A stretch of DNA of 42,964 nucleotides from positions 1 to 42,964 of the IMG/VR virus record IMGVR_UViG_3300049215_000781, one strand, 5' to 3'. The notes under the pieces were generated by a model. The model was not told where the DNA came from. It was given only the letters and a program-made list of their open reading frames with translations, and made no database searches. Source of the DNA: a virus. The translations under genes and the position numbers were made by a program. Positions 23,944 through 31,819 of this stretch are shown here, piece by piece; within the stretch, counting starts at the first letter, position 1, and the number at the start of each line of letters is the position of its first letter.

Positions 23944-25389
23944 ATGCCTTCAAAGAATGGGAAGAAGATTCCAGATAAAAAAATGCCGGGAGTAGAAACG
24001 ACTCCTTTGCCTAACGAATTGAATGCAACGATTGATAGCGATAAGCCGGTCAACCTGGAAGGCGAAAAGAAGGTCGTTATCCAGGAACTGCAGATTCGCC
24101 AGGCCATACGCACCTTATTGGATGTGGAGGCTGTCCGGACAGCATATAAAAATGCAGATCTGCGTGTTCTTCCGAATCGTACCAGGTTATACGACATATG
24201 CGAGGACTGTTTGATCGACGGCCACTTGTCCGGTATTATTGATAAACGCATTGATGCTGTTGTAAATAAGCCTTTATATTTTGAAAAGGACGGAGAGAAA
24301 GTAGAAGAGCTTGATCCATTGATCAATAGCATCGACTTCTATAACCTGCGTAAAGAAATTTTGTGGACGAAGATGTGGGGGATTACCGGCTTCGAATTTG
24401 TGCCGGGCACAAAGTTTCGCTGGCGCTCTATTCCGCGCAAGCATATCAAGCCACACTGGCAGCGCATCACGATCGAACAGAACGGCACTGAAGGTTTTGA
24501 CTATACGCAGATACCGAGTGTATGGGTGATCGGTGAGCCGCGCGATCTGGGCTTGCTGAGCAAGTGCGCAACCTACGTAGTTTACAAACGCAATAATGTT
24601 GCCGATTGGGCGCAATACATTGAGATATTCGGCCAGCCTATTCGCGAGATACGGTATGAGAATTACGACGAGCAGGCAAGGTTAACGTTAAAGAAAATGC
24701 TGGATGAGATTGGCTCTTCGCTTTCACTGCTGATACCAAAGACCGCAGAATTGAAGGTGCATGATGGCAAGATCAGCAACGGCGATGGTGGCCTCCAGGA
24801 GAAATTTAAAGACTCCATGAATGCCGAAATGTCCCTGCTCATATTGGGTAACACAGAAACAAGCCACAGCTCTAAAGGCAGCGGTTATGCTCAAAGCAAA
24901 ACGCACCAGCAGCAGCAAATGGAAATTACCAAGAGCGATATCGTTTACCAGGAATTTATGCTGAACGATCCGCAGTTCCTTTCTATCCTGGCTGACTACG
25001 GTTATCCGGTGGAAGGTGGCAAGTTCGCCATAACCAGGGACATTGATATTGAATTCCTGAAGGAGCGGATTCAGATAGACAAACAGCTTGCGGAATTAAT
25101 ACCCATTCCTCAAGATTACTTTTATGACACCTATGGCGTACCACAGCCGGAGGATGGCCAGGAGGCTACCGATCCGGAGAACTACGACGAGAACGTAAAT
25201 AATGATCCTCCGGAAGATGATCCCGAAAATGGTGGCGATTCCGGCAAGAAGGGCCCAAAGGGTAATAACCCTCCGGCAGACAAGAAAAAGGCCGGTAAAT
25301 CAAAAAAGAATAGCAAACAGGCCGAAGACCTGGCCGACCAGGTGATCCGCATCATGCAGAATAAGCTGGGTGCAGATTTTTTCGAATAG
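23944..25389 (+). CDS. portal protein, DUF935 (Mu gp29-like)
   Basis: 481 residues matching the DUF935 portal family: RQAIRTLLDVEAVRTAY, YDICEDCLIDGHLSGIIDKR, WGITGFEFV, then FGQPIREIRYENYDEQAR and the AEMSLLILGNTETS region. It forms the dodecameric ring through which DNA enters. The C-terminus is Pro/Gly/Lys-rich (DPENGGDSGKKGPKGNNPPA) and ends in an amphipathic helix. Confidence 0.9.
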   Translation: MPSKNGKKIPDKKMPGVETTPLPNELNATIDSDKPVNLEGEKKVVIQELQIRQAIRTLLDVEAVRTAYKNADLRVLPNRTRLYDICEDCLIDGHLSGIIDKRIDAVVNKPLYFEKDGEKVEELDPLINSIDFYNLRKEILWTKMWGITGFEFVPGTKFRWRSIPRKHIKPHWQRITIEQNGTEGFDYTQIPSVWVIGEPRDLGLLSKCATYVVYKRNNVADWAQYIEIFGQPIREIRYENYDEQARLTLKKMLDEIGSSLSLLIPKTAELKVHDGKISNGDGGLQEKFKDSMNAEMSLLILGNTETSHSSKGSGYAQSKTHQQQQMEITKSDIVYQEFMLNDPQFLSILADYGYPVEGGKFAITRDIDIEFLKERIQIDKQLAELIPIPQDYFYDTYGVPQPEDGQEATDPENYDENVNNDPPEDDPENGGDSGKKGPKGNNPPADKKKAGKSKKNSKQAEDLADQVIRIMQNKLGADFFE

Positions 25390-25407
25390 GCCCCGGTCAA
25401 TCGGGGC
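25390..25407 (+). other. GC-rich hairpin between portal and MuF genes
   Basis: GCCCCG-gtcaat-CGGGGC, a 6-bp stem right after the portal stop codon, with no T-run. It may stabilise the upstream RNA or tune the downstream gene. Confidence 0.45.
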
Positions 25408-25412
25408 GCGTC

Positions 25413-26675
25413 ATGCGTGGGTTATCCCTCTTTTACAGTACTCGCTGTCCTGATTGCGGAGGCTATCGCTCCCTTCCGGTTCTTGCGGCTGCCGGTGATG
25501 ATTTTAAAGACATTTGCAACGACATTGCAAAACAGCTTTATGATGCGCAGATATCTTTAGGTACCATCCCCCGGGCGCTGTATGAAAAAACGGCTGCCGA
25601 GTTAATGGATGCGATCGAAAAAGGTATGGGCGGTGCTTCATTCAAATTCGGCGATCCGAACAATACGCTTCGCGCATACCTTCAGGAAAATGCATTTGCT
25701 TTCTCCGGCGCCAAGTCTTTAACTGAAATGCAATTATTCGGTTCGTTAATGTTCGATGAGAATGGCGTTAAAAAATCCTTTAACCAATATTTAAAAGACG
25801 TTTCCGATGCCGGTCTTGTTTTCAATAAAACTTACCTGGAAACAGAATGGAACACCGCAGAAGCTACTGCTACTGAAGCGGCCAACTTTCAGCAATTCGA
25901 AGATGACGAGCCTTTGCAGTACTCCACGGCCCACGACAACAGGGTTCGTCCATGGCATGCTATCCTGGATGGTACCACGTTTTATAAATCCGATCCGATC
26001 GCATCTAAAATATGGCCTCCACTCGATTGGAACTGCCGCTGCCATGTTGTCCCGGGCGTTGCTTCCAAAGTGGAAAAGCATAATGTTACTTCACTGGTAA
26101 AAGAAGCGCGAATCCCTAAGTACTTTCAGCGCAATCCTGGTATCACTAAAATGGTATTTGATAAAGGCCATCCATACTACAAATACAGCAAGGGCGATGT
26201 AAAGGAAATGACAGCAGAGAAAGTATACGGCATGCCACCGGTTAAAAAGCTGTACGCCGATTTCAACTTTCCAAAGCCTGAAGCAATTAGCTCAAAAGAA
26301 GAGGCTAACACCTGGTGGAAGGAACAGGCTGGCCAGCTCCGCGGATCATTCGACCAGGTAGACAATATTGGCAATACCATCCGCTTCGATAACGACTTCC
26401 GCAAACACATCATGGAAGACAATAAAGAAGATCGCTGGCGCTTGCTTCCTAACATTCCGGAAATGGTTAAATCACCTGATGAAGTTTGGACGGTTCGTAC
26501 CGGTGATAAACTGGAGCGCTATTACGTTAAATACTTCGATCGCTTTCCGTATGTGTTGGGAGTGAATGAAGATGCCAGGGCTTTCACTTTTTACGAAGCA
26601 TCAAAAGATGGTGAGATAAACGAAGGATCACTGATCAAAACAAGAAGAGGTGTATTGCTTTTTAGAAAGAATTAA
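25413..26675 (+). CDS. MuF-like head morphogenesis protein with C-terminal PBECR-type nuclease/toxin-like domain
   Basis: 420 residues. The middle part (about 170-215) has the MuF signature HDNRVRPWHAILDGTTF and IWPPLDWNCRCHVVP. The C-terminal approx 120 residues (after KKLYADFNFPKP) resemble PBECR domains, the Barnase/EndoU/ColicinE5-D/RelE-like nucleases often fused to MuF, with PDEVWTV and RYYVKYFDRFPYVLG. An N-terminal CPDCGG is a possible zinc site. MuF proteins sit inside the head at the portal, so the domain could be injected with DNA. The toxin activity is inferred; no immunity gene is obvious next to it. Confidence 0.8.
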   Translation: MRGLSLFYSTRCPDCGGYRSLPVLAAAGDDFKDICNDIAKQLYDAQISLGTIPRALYEKTAAELMDAIEKGMGGASFKFGDPNNTLRAYLQENAFAFSGAKSLTEMQLFGSLMFDENGVKKSFNQYLKDVSDAGLVFNKTYLETEWNTAEATATEAANFQQFEDDEPLQYSTAHDNRVRPWHAILDGTTFYKSDPIASKIWPPLDWNCRCHVVPGVASKVEKHNVTSLVKEARIPKYFQRNPGITKMVFDKGHPYYKYSKGDVKEMTAEKVYGMPPVKKLYADFNFPKPEAISSKEEANTWWKEQAGQLRGSFDQVDNIGNTIRFDNDFRKHIMEDNKEDRWRLLPNIPEMVKSPDEVWTVRTGDKLERYYVKYFDRFPYVLGVNEDARAFTFYEASKDGEINEGSLIKTRRGVLLFRKN

Positions 26676-26733
26676 GCCATCAGGTTATGCAGGCCGTAAC
26701 ATCCTCGGAGTTACCCCGCGCCCAATGGCTTAA
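26672..26733 (+). other. structured intergenic element between MuF and gpG genes
   Basis: The MuF stop region TTAAGCCAT (26672-26680) pairs with ATGGCTTAA (26725-26733), 9 bp, enclosing an inner hairpin GTAAC/GTTAC (26696-26700/26710-26714). It occupies most of the otherwise empty 80 bp before the next start. It could be an RNA stability or translation element. Confidence 0.4.
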
Positions 26734-26756
26734 TTCACCACAAATATACAAAAATT

Positions 26757-27317
26757 ATGAGTCCCGGCCAGCTATCAGCCTATTTAGATGCCAAAGCCAA
26801 AGAGCTGCAGAACTATGCGGATAACGTGTGGCCGCGCATGGCTGGCAGGAAGATACTGCGCTTCATTGATGGCAACTTCCGTGCACAGGGTTGGCAGGGC
26901 AGCGTATTTACGCCCTGGCCGCCAAATAAAAGAGGTGGCACTATACTCATAAAAACTGGCGCCGGTCGTCGCAGCTTTCGCCAGGAGATTCGCCCGGGTG
27001 TAGTCACTACCTGGAACACCAAGCCTTACATGTCGGTTCATAACAGGGGCTTTCGTGGCCGGGTTAAAGTAGGCGCTCATGCCAGGAACAAATTCACGGC
27101 AGCCAAAATTGGTACCGGCAGATTTACCGCTTCCGGAAAGGAGCGAACTAAAACAATTCACAAGCTCACCGGCAGCATCCAGGTTAAGGCATACTACAGG
27201 AATATGAACATTCCTAAACGTCAGTTCAGCCCGGAGCATAGTATTACCGAAAGCCCGATCCTGTTTAATGCAATCCAAAGACAAACAATTATCGACATTC
27301 AAAACATGTTCAAATGA
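26757..27317 (+). CDS. virion morphogenesis protein, Mu gpG-like
   Basis: 186 residues with the gpG/tail-completion pattern: FIDGNFRAQGW, FTPWPPNKRGGT, LIKTGAGRRSF, then PYMSVHNRGFRG. It is strongly basic. Related proteins complete the head-tail joint and bind tail proteins. Its TGA overlaps the following ATG (ATGA). Confidence 0.8.
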   Translation: MSPGQLSAYLDAKAKELQNYADNVWPRMAGRKILRFIDGNFRAQGWQGSVFTPWPPNKRGGTILIKTGAGRRSFRQEIRPGVVTTWNTKPYMSVHNRGFRGRVKVGAHARNKFTAAKIGTGRFTASGKERTKTIHKLTGSIQVKAYYRNMNIPKRQFSPEHSITESPILFNAIQRQTIIDIQNMFK

Positions 27318-27826
27318 ATTCTCAATTCGCAAATCTCTTTCTCGCAGTTCAAACACAAATTGCCGCAGTAGCTTCTGTGAAGCATGTGGATCAGGACTTA
27401 GGCCAGTTCGAAGATGAACGGCCACCGGTTACCTTTCCTGCAGTATTGATCGACGTAGACAATTTTATATTTTCCGATGCCGGTGAAAATATACAGTTGG
27501 CAAACGGTCAGCTCATTTTGCGCATAGGCTTTCCTCCTTACAGCGCATCAAGCAATGTGGTGCCCACGCAATACAAACAATCGGCCATTAATTATTACGA
27601 TATCGAATATGCCATACACGCAGCGCTTCAGGGCTGGAGTCCCGGCGATGCCTTCGGTAAGTTGGATCGCGTAAGTGCAAGAACAGAAAAGCGCACAGAC
27701 AATCTGCGTGTTCGCATCGTTACTTATTCCATTGCATTTGAGGATTACGATAATGCGATCGCGCACAGTTTCATTCCTGCAACTATGGATTTGACAACTG
27801 AATTTGTAGACAATTTTAACAGCTGA
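27314..27826 (+). CDS. Mu gp37-like head-tail connector protein
   Basis: 170 residues; position and pattern (NLFLAVQTQIAAVASVKHVD, LILRIGFPPY, LRVRIVTYSIAFEDYD) fit the gp37/tail-terminator-like proteins after gpG in Mu-like phages. It is the last gene of the rightward packaging block and ends only 3 bp from the convergent gene at 27830-28156, with no terminator between. Confidence 0.6.
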   Translation: MNSQFANLFLAVQTQIAAVASVKHVDQDLGQFEDERPPVTFPAVLIDVDNFIFSDAGENIQLANGQLILRIGFPPYSASSNVVPTQYKQSAINYYDIEYAIHAALQGWSPGDAFGKLDRVSARTEKRTDNLRVRIVTYSIAFEDYDNAIAHSFIPATMDLTTEFVDNFNS

Positions 27827-27829
27827 TAA

Positions 27830-28156
27830 CTAAAGGCTGATCCACTGGAACTGGCGCCAGTTTTCCTGGAAGAATTCTACTGAAGGTTTCTGATTCTTCA
27901 GCTGCCTGATGTATTGCATGTTTTCCGGCTCCTGCAGAATATTGGAGATCGTGCGCTCTGCCAGGTATATTTCATCGCTCAGGCGCTTAAGGATTGAATC
28001 GTATCTTTTATCGGTAAAGGTTAGATAGAAATAATAACGTGCGGCGATCATTTGGTTGCGCTTTGTGTCCAGTTCTGCTGACCGGCCTTTACGCCCTTCC
28101 TCCTGGATAGAATCTTCTTCTAAAATGTTTTCGAATAATACTTTTTGGCCGCGCAA
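27830..28156 (-). CDS. putative HTH regulator, Mor/C position
   Basis: 108 residues. The core IYLAERTISNILQ is helix-turn-helix-like, and RNQMIAARYYFYLTF plus the C-terminal QENWRQFQW resemble small regulators common in Bacteroidota mobile elements. It is the last gene of the early/middle operon before the late genes, where Mu has mor and C, so it may activate late genes. No ATG exists at the N-terminus: the frame begins with TTG right after an in-frame TAG. The alternative is the ATG at codon 36, which would leave only the HTH core. Confidence 0.6.
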   Translation of the reverse strand: MRGQKVLFENILEEDSIQEEGRKGRSAELDTKRNQMIAARYYFYLTFTDKRYDSILKRLSDEIYLAERTISNILQEPENMQYIRQLKNQKPSVEFFQENWRQFQWISL

Positions 28157-28223
28157 CTAAAATGGGGGTTGATATATACAAAAATAACCACATGCCCTCT
28201 CTTCGCAATAAAAAGATTTTCAC

Positions 28224-28249
28224 AAAAAAAGCCCCCTGTTTTAGGGGGC
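28224..28249 (-). terminator. intrinsic terminator upstream of the HTH gene
   Basis: On the minus strand GCCCCCT-AAAAC-AGGGGGC is followed by seven T: a textbook intrinsic terminator after the gene at 28260-28472. It separates the early operon from the HTH gene at 27830-28156, which therefore probably has its own promoter. Confidence 0.85.
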
Positions 28250-28259
28250 CTGATCTTGA

Positions 28260-28472
28260 TCACAATACAAGCTTAAATCGTCGTTGCATTTCTTTTGCTA
28301 CTTCATTAAACTCTTCCTGATCCTCTTCGCTGATCGGTGTCCCGTTCTTCGCCGTCGTAATTACGTTGTACAAAATGGTGGCCTTGATAGGGGTACTAAG
28401 GGCCATTGCTGCAAATACAAGTTGCAAAGTGTGTTCATCGAGTAGCGGTCTGGTTCGCGCCTGTTCTATCAT
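28260..28472 (-). CDS. small hypothetical phage protein
   Basis: 70 residues, helical with a hydrophobic centre (LQLVFAAMALSTPIKATIL) and an acidic then basic end (SEEDQEEFNEVAKEMQRRFK). No family recognised. It is a single gene between two intrinsic terminators (28224 and 28523), so it seems to be an independent transcription unit. Confidence 0.55.
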   Translation of the reverse strand: MIEQARTRPLLDEHTLQLVFAAMALSTPIKATILYNVITTAKNGTPISEEDQEEFNEVAKEMQRRFKLVL

Positions 28473-28522
28473 GGGTGTAATGTTTTGAAAGGCAACAAGT
28501 TATACCGTCAATTGTCATAAAC

Positions 28523-28549
28523 AAAAAGCGCTCCTGTTAAAAGGAGCGC
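28523..28549 (-). terminator. intrinsic terminator of the leftward early operon
   Basis: Minus strand: 8-bp stem GCGCTCCT/AGGAGCGC with a 6-nt loop and five T. It lies 25 bp after the gene ending at 28574 and is the likely end of the long early transcript. Confidence 0.85.
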
Positions 28550-28573
28550 GTTAACATCTGAATAACAAATGTC

Positions 28574-28954
28574 TTAATCCCTAATCTCTATTACCTTCCA
28601 ATTGTTCTCGTTATCAATATCGCCGCCATTATATTTTAAATCTACAGAGGCCGCTTGCAGGCGGTTCGCATCTTTAAAATTTACGATCCATTCGCCATTG
28701 CCCTGATCTATCACGTTGTAATTCGGCGGCCTGAATTCCGGCTTACTGCTTCTTACTGCCTTTTCTGCCATGTACTCTATTTGGCTTTCTGTTGGCGCTG
28801 TGGCCGTTGCGTTTGTATTGGTTGTGTCATTAGACCCCTTGTTCTCTTTGGGCATTAATGCGCCTATAATCGCCAAAGGAATGATCACCGCGACTATCTT
28901 GCCTGCTTTCGGCAATGCGATCCAAAGTCTTTTTAGTTCATTGATTGCTTCCAT
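28574..28954 (-). CDS. single-pass membrane protein, early operon
   Basis: 126 residues: a cytoplasmic N-terminus, one transmembrane helix (AGKIVAVIIPLAIIGALMP, about 17-35), a Ser/Thr/Asn/Ala linker, and a C-terminal domain with FRPPNYNVIDQGNGEWIVNF and DLKYNGGDIDNENNWKVIE. The end resembles small domains that sense or bind outside the membrane, but I cannot name a family. It may be a host-envelope modifier, for example in superinfection exclusion. Confidence 0.65.
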   Translation of the reverse strand: MEAINELKRLWIALPKAGKIVAVIIPLAIIGALMPKENKGSNDTTNTNATATAPTESQIEYMAEKAVRSSKPEFRPPNYNVIDQGNGEWIVNFKDANRLQAASVDLKYNGGDIDNENNWKVIEIRD

Positions 28955-28957
28955 GAT

Positions 28958-29293
28958 TTACTGTTTTGAATTATTAAATATTGGATCAGGTATAAATTCC
29001 ACCCCGAGATTGTCTGGCCAATACTTTCTTTTTATCCTCCCAAGTTGAATGTCCTTAAATTGAATTATATATTCGCCAAGCCTTACGGAGTCCGTAATTA
29101 TCGCCAACAATTTAATGTCTCTTTCGGTTGGCTCTCTCTGCAATATTTTCCGCAATACCTTTTTTACCACTTCTTCTTCTATTTTTTCGTAAGCCTTCAT
29201 TAGATCAAAAACTTTCTGCTCGATGTTTGGCGTTTCAAAATTAGGCATCGGCTCTGTGAATAATTCAAATCGATCGAGGTTTTCCGATAACAT
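28958..29293 (-). CDS. hypothetical early protein
   Basis: 111 residues; helical middle (IEQKVFDLMKAYEKIEEEV then KKVLRKILQREP) and a C-terminal ending WPDNLGVEFIPDP. No family recognised. Encoded 3 bp upstream of the membrane protein gene in the same operon. Confidence 0.6.
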   Translation of the reverse strand: MLSENLDRFELFTEPMPNFETPNIEQKVFDLMKAYEKIEEEVVKKVLRKILQREPTERDIKLLAIITDSVRLGEYIIQFKDIQLGRIKRKYWPDNLGVEFIPDPIFNNSKQ

Positions 29294-29322
29294 ATTCTGA
29301 AGTTTTATGCAAATTAATTAAA

Positions 29323-29661
29323 TTATTTAAGCCCTCTTTCCTGCTGAACCTTTTTTAACTCTTCAAGCTTTTCAGTCCAGCTTTTCTTATCTGGCACCCC
29401 AACCGGCCCGGCAGCAGTGGCAGCATCTTTAAGAAGATCCGCAAAAACCTGAGCCACCTTTTGAGGAATATTACTTTTTGCTTCATAATAGGCAGCAATG
29501 CTTAGTACAACTTCTTTTCGCAGTGTAAACCAATGGCCATCATGCGCTACAAAAATATGTGAGTCATGCACTTTGATATTTACATCCGCCTCTTGTTTTT
29601 CTGTTGGCAAGCCGTTAATTATTTTACCAATCGTTGTTCTTATTTTCATTTCCATTTCCAT
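29323..29661 (-). CDS. hypothetical early protein
   Basis: 112 residues starting MEMEMKIRTTIGKI, with a central DSHIFVAHDGHWFTLR beta segment and a charged C-terminal helix (WTEKLEELKKVQQERG). No family recognised. Same operon as the GemA-like gene. Confidence 0.6.
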   Translation of the reverse strand: MEMEMKIRTTIGKIINGLPTEKQEADVNIKVHDSHIFVAHDGHWFTLRKEVVLSIAAYYEAKSNIPQKVAQVFADLLKDAATAAGPVGVPDKKSWTEKLEELKKVQQERGLK

Positions 29662-29673
29662 TTTGCTGTTGTT

Positions 29674-30102
29674 TTATACTTTACTAATAAAATCGTTATA
29701 TACTTGTTCGTATTGGCTCACCAGGCGCGGCAGTTCCTCGTAGCTGTATTTATTCAGCCCCTTGTGCAGGTAGCCGTATTTCTTGCACCATTCATCTATA
29801 TGCTGCATATCTGCCTTTGCCCTGCCATCCTCAATTTTCACATGCCCCATTTCCCTGGCCATGCTGATGATCTTCTTGCGCATTACATCACTGCGCATTT
29901 CTTCAGGCGTCAGTCGCACTTTTTTCTGCAGGTCGCTGATTAGCTTAAAAGCCTCCATTGCGTCCAGCTGTGCGGTGCTGTCCGTGCGGCCATCGCTGTA
30001 TTGCCTGATCAGTTCACGCTTGAACTCCTTATCCTTCCCCATGCCCATCTGCCCAAGCAGCGCATGTATCTTAGTGATCTGTGGCAGTGTTATTGCTTTC
30101 AT
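29674..30102 (-). CDS. GemA-like (DUF1018, Mu gp16) protein
   Basis: 142 residues resembling the gp16/GemA family of Mu-like phages: a N-terminal QITKIHALLGQMGM, RLTPEEMRSDVMRKKIISMA in the middle, and the C-terminal QHIDEWCKKYGYLHKGLN. In Mu, GemA alters expression of host genes and DNA topology. Its ATG overlaps the stop of the MazG-like gene (ATGA). Confidence 0.65.
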   Translation of the reverse strand: MKAITLPQITKIHALLGQMGMGKDKEFKRELIRQYSDGRTDSTAQLDAMEAFKLISDLQKKVRLTPEEMRSDVMRKKIISMAREMGHVKIEDGRAKADMQHIDEWCKKYGYLHKGLNKYSYEELPRLVSQYEQVYNDFISKV

Positions 30103-30443
30103 TTCAAAAATGTTCTTTGATACTTCTGAGATTGCTCAGCCAACTTTTTTAGCTGCGTCAGAAATAAGCTGCTCATCGACATATTATTATCCAGCGCAAC
30201 TCTCACTAAATAAAAAAGCGCATCAGACAATTCCTCAGTTAATTGGGCCTTGAAATATTCAATGTCCGGGATCGAATTTTCGTTTTGCAATACCCATTCA
30301 GGCTTGATGGTAGCCATCTGAATTTTCTTAACCATATTCGCAACTTCACCTACTTCTCCCGCTAATGCGTTGGAATTGTATAATAGATTTGTTGGACAAA
30401 GGCTGTGCTTCTGCACCAGCATTTCAAAATGTTGTGTTTCCAT
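30099..30443 (-). CDS. MazG-like nucleotide pyrophosphohydrolase
   Basis: 114 residues with the MazG/all-alpha NTP-pyrophosphatase motifs: LAGEVGEVANMVKK (EVGE) and LTEELSDALFYLVRVA (EE..D), followed by the typical SSLFLTQLKKL helix. It hydrolyses (d)NTPs or alarmones; phage MazG is thought to tune nucleotide pools or starvation signals. It is short for the family but has both metal-binding motifs. Confidence 0.85.
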   Translation of the reverse strand: METQHFEMLVQKHSLCPTNLLYNSNALAGEVGEVANMVKKIQMATIKPEWVLQNENSIPDIEYFKAQLTEELSDALFYLVRVALDNNMSMSSLFLTQLKKLAEQSQKYQRTFLK

Positions 30444-30445
30444 AT

Positions 30446-30640
30446 TTATTGCTTCTTTTTTAGCTGCTGATAATCAATTAAGTTTTCCCGAACTGCAGTA
30501 AAGAATGCAAAGCTGCTTTCCTGTTGCCTTTTCTTCTTGGGATGCCTTGTATGTTCAATATCATACTTCATATCCTGAAGCATTTGTTCTATAGTGCTGA
30601 TGATTACAGGCACTTCCCATTCCTTTTGTTTTACTGGCAT
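30446..30640 (-). CDS. small hypothetical early protein
   Basis: 64 residues from the ATG giving MPVKQKEWEVPVI, 4 bp after the previous stop; an upstream in-frame ATG (30682) would overlap the preceding gene. It is helical with a basic patch (RHPKKKRQQ). No family recognised. It is 2 bp from the MazG-like gene and so in the same operon. Confidence 0.6.
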   Translation of the reverse strand: MPVKQKEWEVPVIISTIEQMLQDMKYDIEHTRHPKKKRQQESSFAFFTAVRENLIDYQQLKKKQ

Positions 30641-30644
30641 ATTT

Positions 30645-31073
30645 TTACAGTTTATTATAATCGTTTTTATAACATTGTTCACTCAGCCATCTGTCAGGCC
30701 ATTTCGGATTTTTAAAAGTGTTCTTGGCTATGTATCGCATATAGGCTGGCATCACGCGCAGCGCAAGAGCTCTGTCGCTTTCTGTCATCCGTCCCCACAC
30801 TTTCTCTGCCCGGGCGCGGTTGCCTTTCACTTCCGGCCACACCTTCCAAAATGCATCAAAGCTTAAATCCACCGGTATCTCTTGTATTGCAAACATCTTA
30901 GCTTCATATGCTATCAGATCAGCAGTGGTTAAGGGGTAATGCGTAGTGATCCAGTAGAGCGTTTTTTCTATCAGTTCTGCTCTTATATGCATACTGCTGA
31001 TAAAGCCCCGGTCATCAAAGCCAAACTCTATATCTCCTTCAAATTGTTGATGAGTAAGTATAAATGTCCTCAT
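30645..31073 (-). CDS. replication-organiser-like hypothetical protein
   Basis: 142 residues. The C-terminal half (FDAFWKVWPEVKGNRARAEK, then WGRMTESDRALALRVMPAYM and WPDRWLSEQ) has the pattern FxxFWxxxPxKxxKxxAxxxW common at the end of phage replication organiser proteins that help load helicase. Its ATG overlaps the stop of the RecA-like ATPase (ATGA), supporting a joint role in DNA replication or repair. Confidence 0.6.
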   Translation of the reverse strand: MRTFILTHQQFEGDIEFGFDDRGFISSMHIRAELIEKTLYWITTHYPLTTADLIAYEAKMFAIQEIPVDLSFDAFWKVWPEVKGNRARAEKVWGRMTESDRALALRVMPAYMRYIAKNTFKNPKWPDRWLSEQCYKNDYNKL

Positions 31074-31753
31074 AGTCCGTTTTCTTTTTTAGCGAAATAT
31101 GTCGGGTTCATCTGCCGGGCGCGTTCCTCCCATATTATATAGTCCTCAATACCGCCAAGCCTGCTTTTCACCGGTGTTGCAATAAAGGTTCTTACAAATA
31201 TGCCGAACTGGCCGTCATACATAATATCCTTTGCTAACTGCGTCTTGGGGTATTTACCTTTCGCATGACTGATGAAGATGATCCCTTTCTTTTCTCCGAA
31301 TTGTTCCTTCAGCTCTGCGTAATGATCAAACTCCCAATCTGTATAGTCTATGCTGTCAATAAATACAAATCTTGGGCTGCCTCTGCGCTTCAGGTATTTC
31401 ATCAGCTCTTCAAACAATATATCGGCCTTCTCCTTGCCCTCAATTTTGGGCAGCTTTTTTAGTGGATCGATGAATGTTATTTTTTTGTTCACTTCTTCCA
31501 GTTTGTTTCTGTTGATGGCAAGCTGCAGGTCAAACCCGTGTCCCTGTTCGTAGCTTAACCAGGATGCCTTATCGAAGTTGGTCAGGTATTTAGCCAGTCT
31601 TATGCAAAACTCCGTTTTCCCGTTCCCGCTGTCCCCATATATTGTCCCGATAAACGAAGTGGGCAATTGTCCCATGATACCTTTCCATTCTTCATTTACT
31701 CCTAATAGCTTAAACCTTTTCTGTTGAAATTGTACTACTCCTAACGACTTCAT
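31070..31753 (-). CDS. RecA/DnaB-fold P-loop ATPase
   Basis: 227 residues from the chosen ATG; the frame opens 17 codons earlier with an ATG (31804). Walker A is GDSGNGKT (40-47) and Walker B is FVFIDSID (about residues 137-144), followed by IIFISHAKG, the usual RecA-like third strand. Small phage ATPases of this type act in strand pairing or as helicase-like motors. It is coupled to a replication-organiser-like gene. Mu itself lacks it. Confidence 0.75.
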   Translation of the reverse strand: MKSLGVVQFQQKRFKLLGVNEEWKGIMGQLPTSFIGTIYGDSGNGKTEFCIRLAKYLTNFDKASWLSYEQGHGFDLQLAINRNKLEEVNKKITFIDPLKKLPKIEGKEKADILFEELMKYLKRRGSPRFVFIDSIDYTDWEFDHYAELKEQFGEKKGIIFISHAKGKYPKTQLAKDIMYDGQFGIFVRTFIATPVKSRLGGIEDYIIWEERARQMNPTYFAKKENGL

Positions 31754-31819
31754 TCTATTTTTCAGTTGTGTGTTCCTGCCTCTGCGCTCCGCGCCACTGA
31801 TCAACCCTTCACCTGGTAC

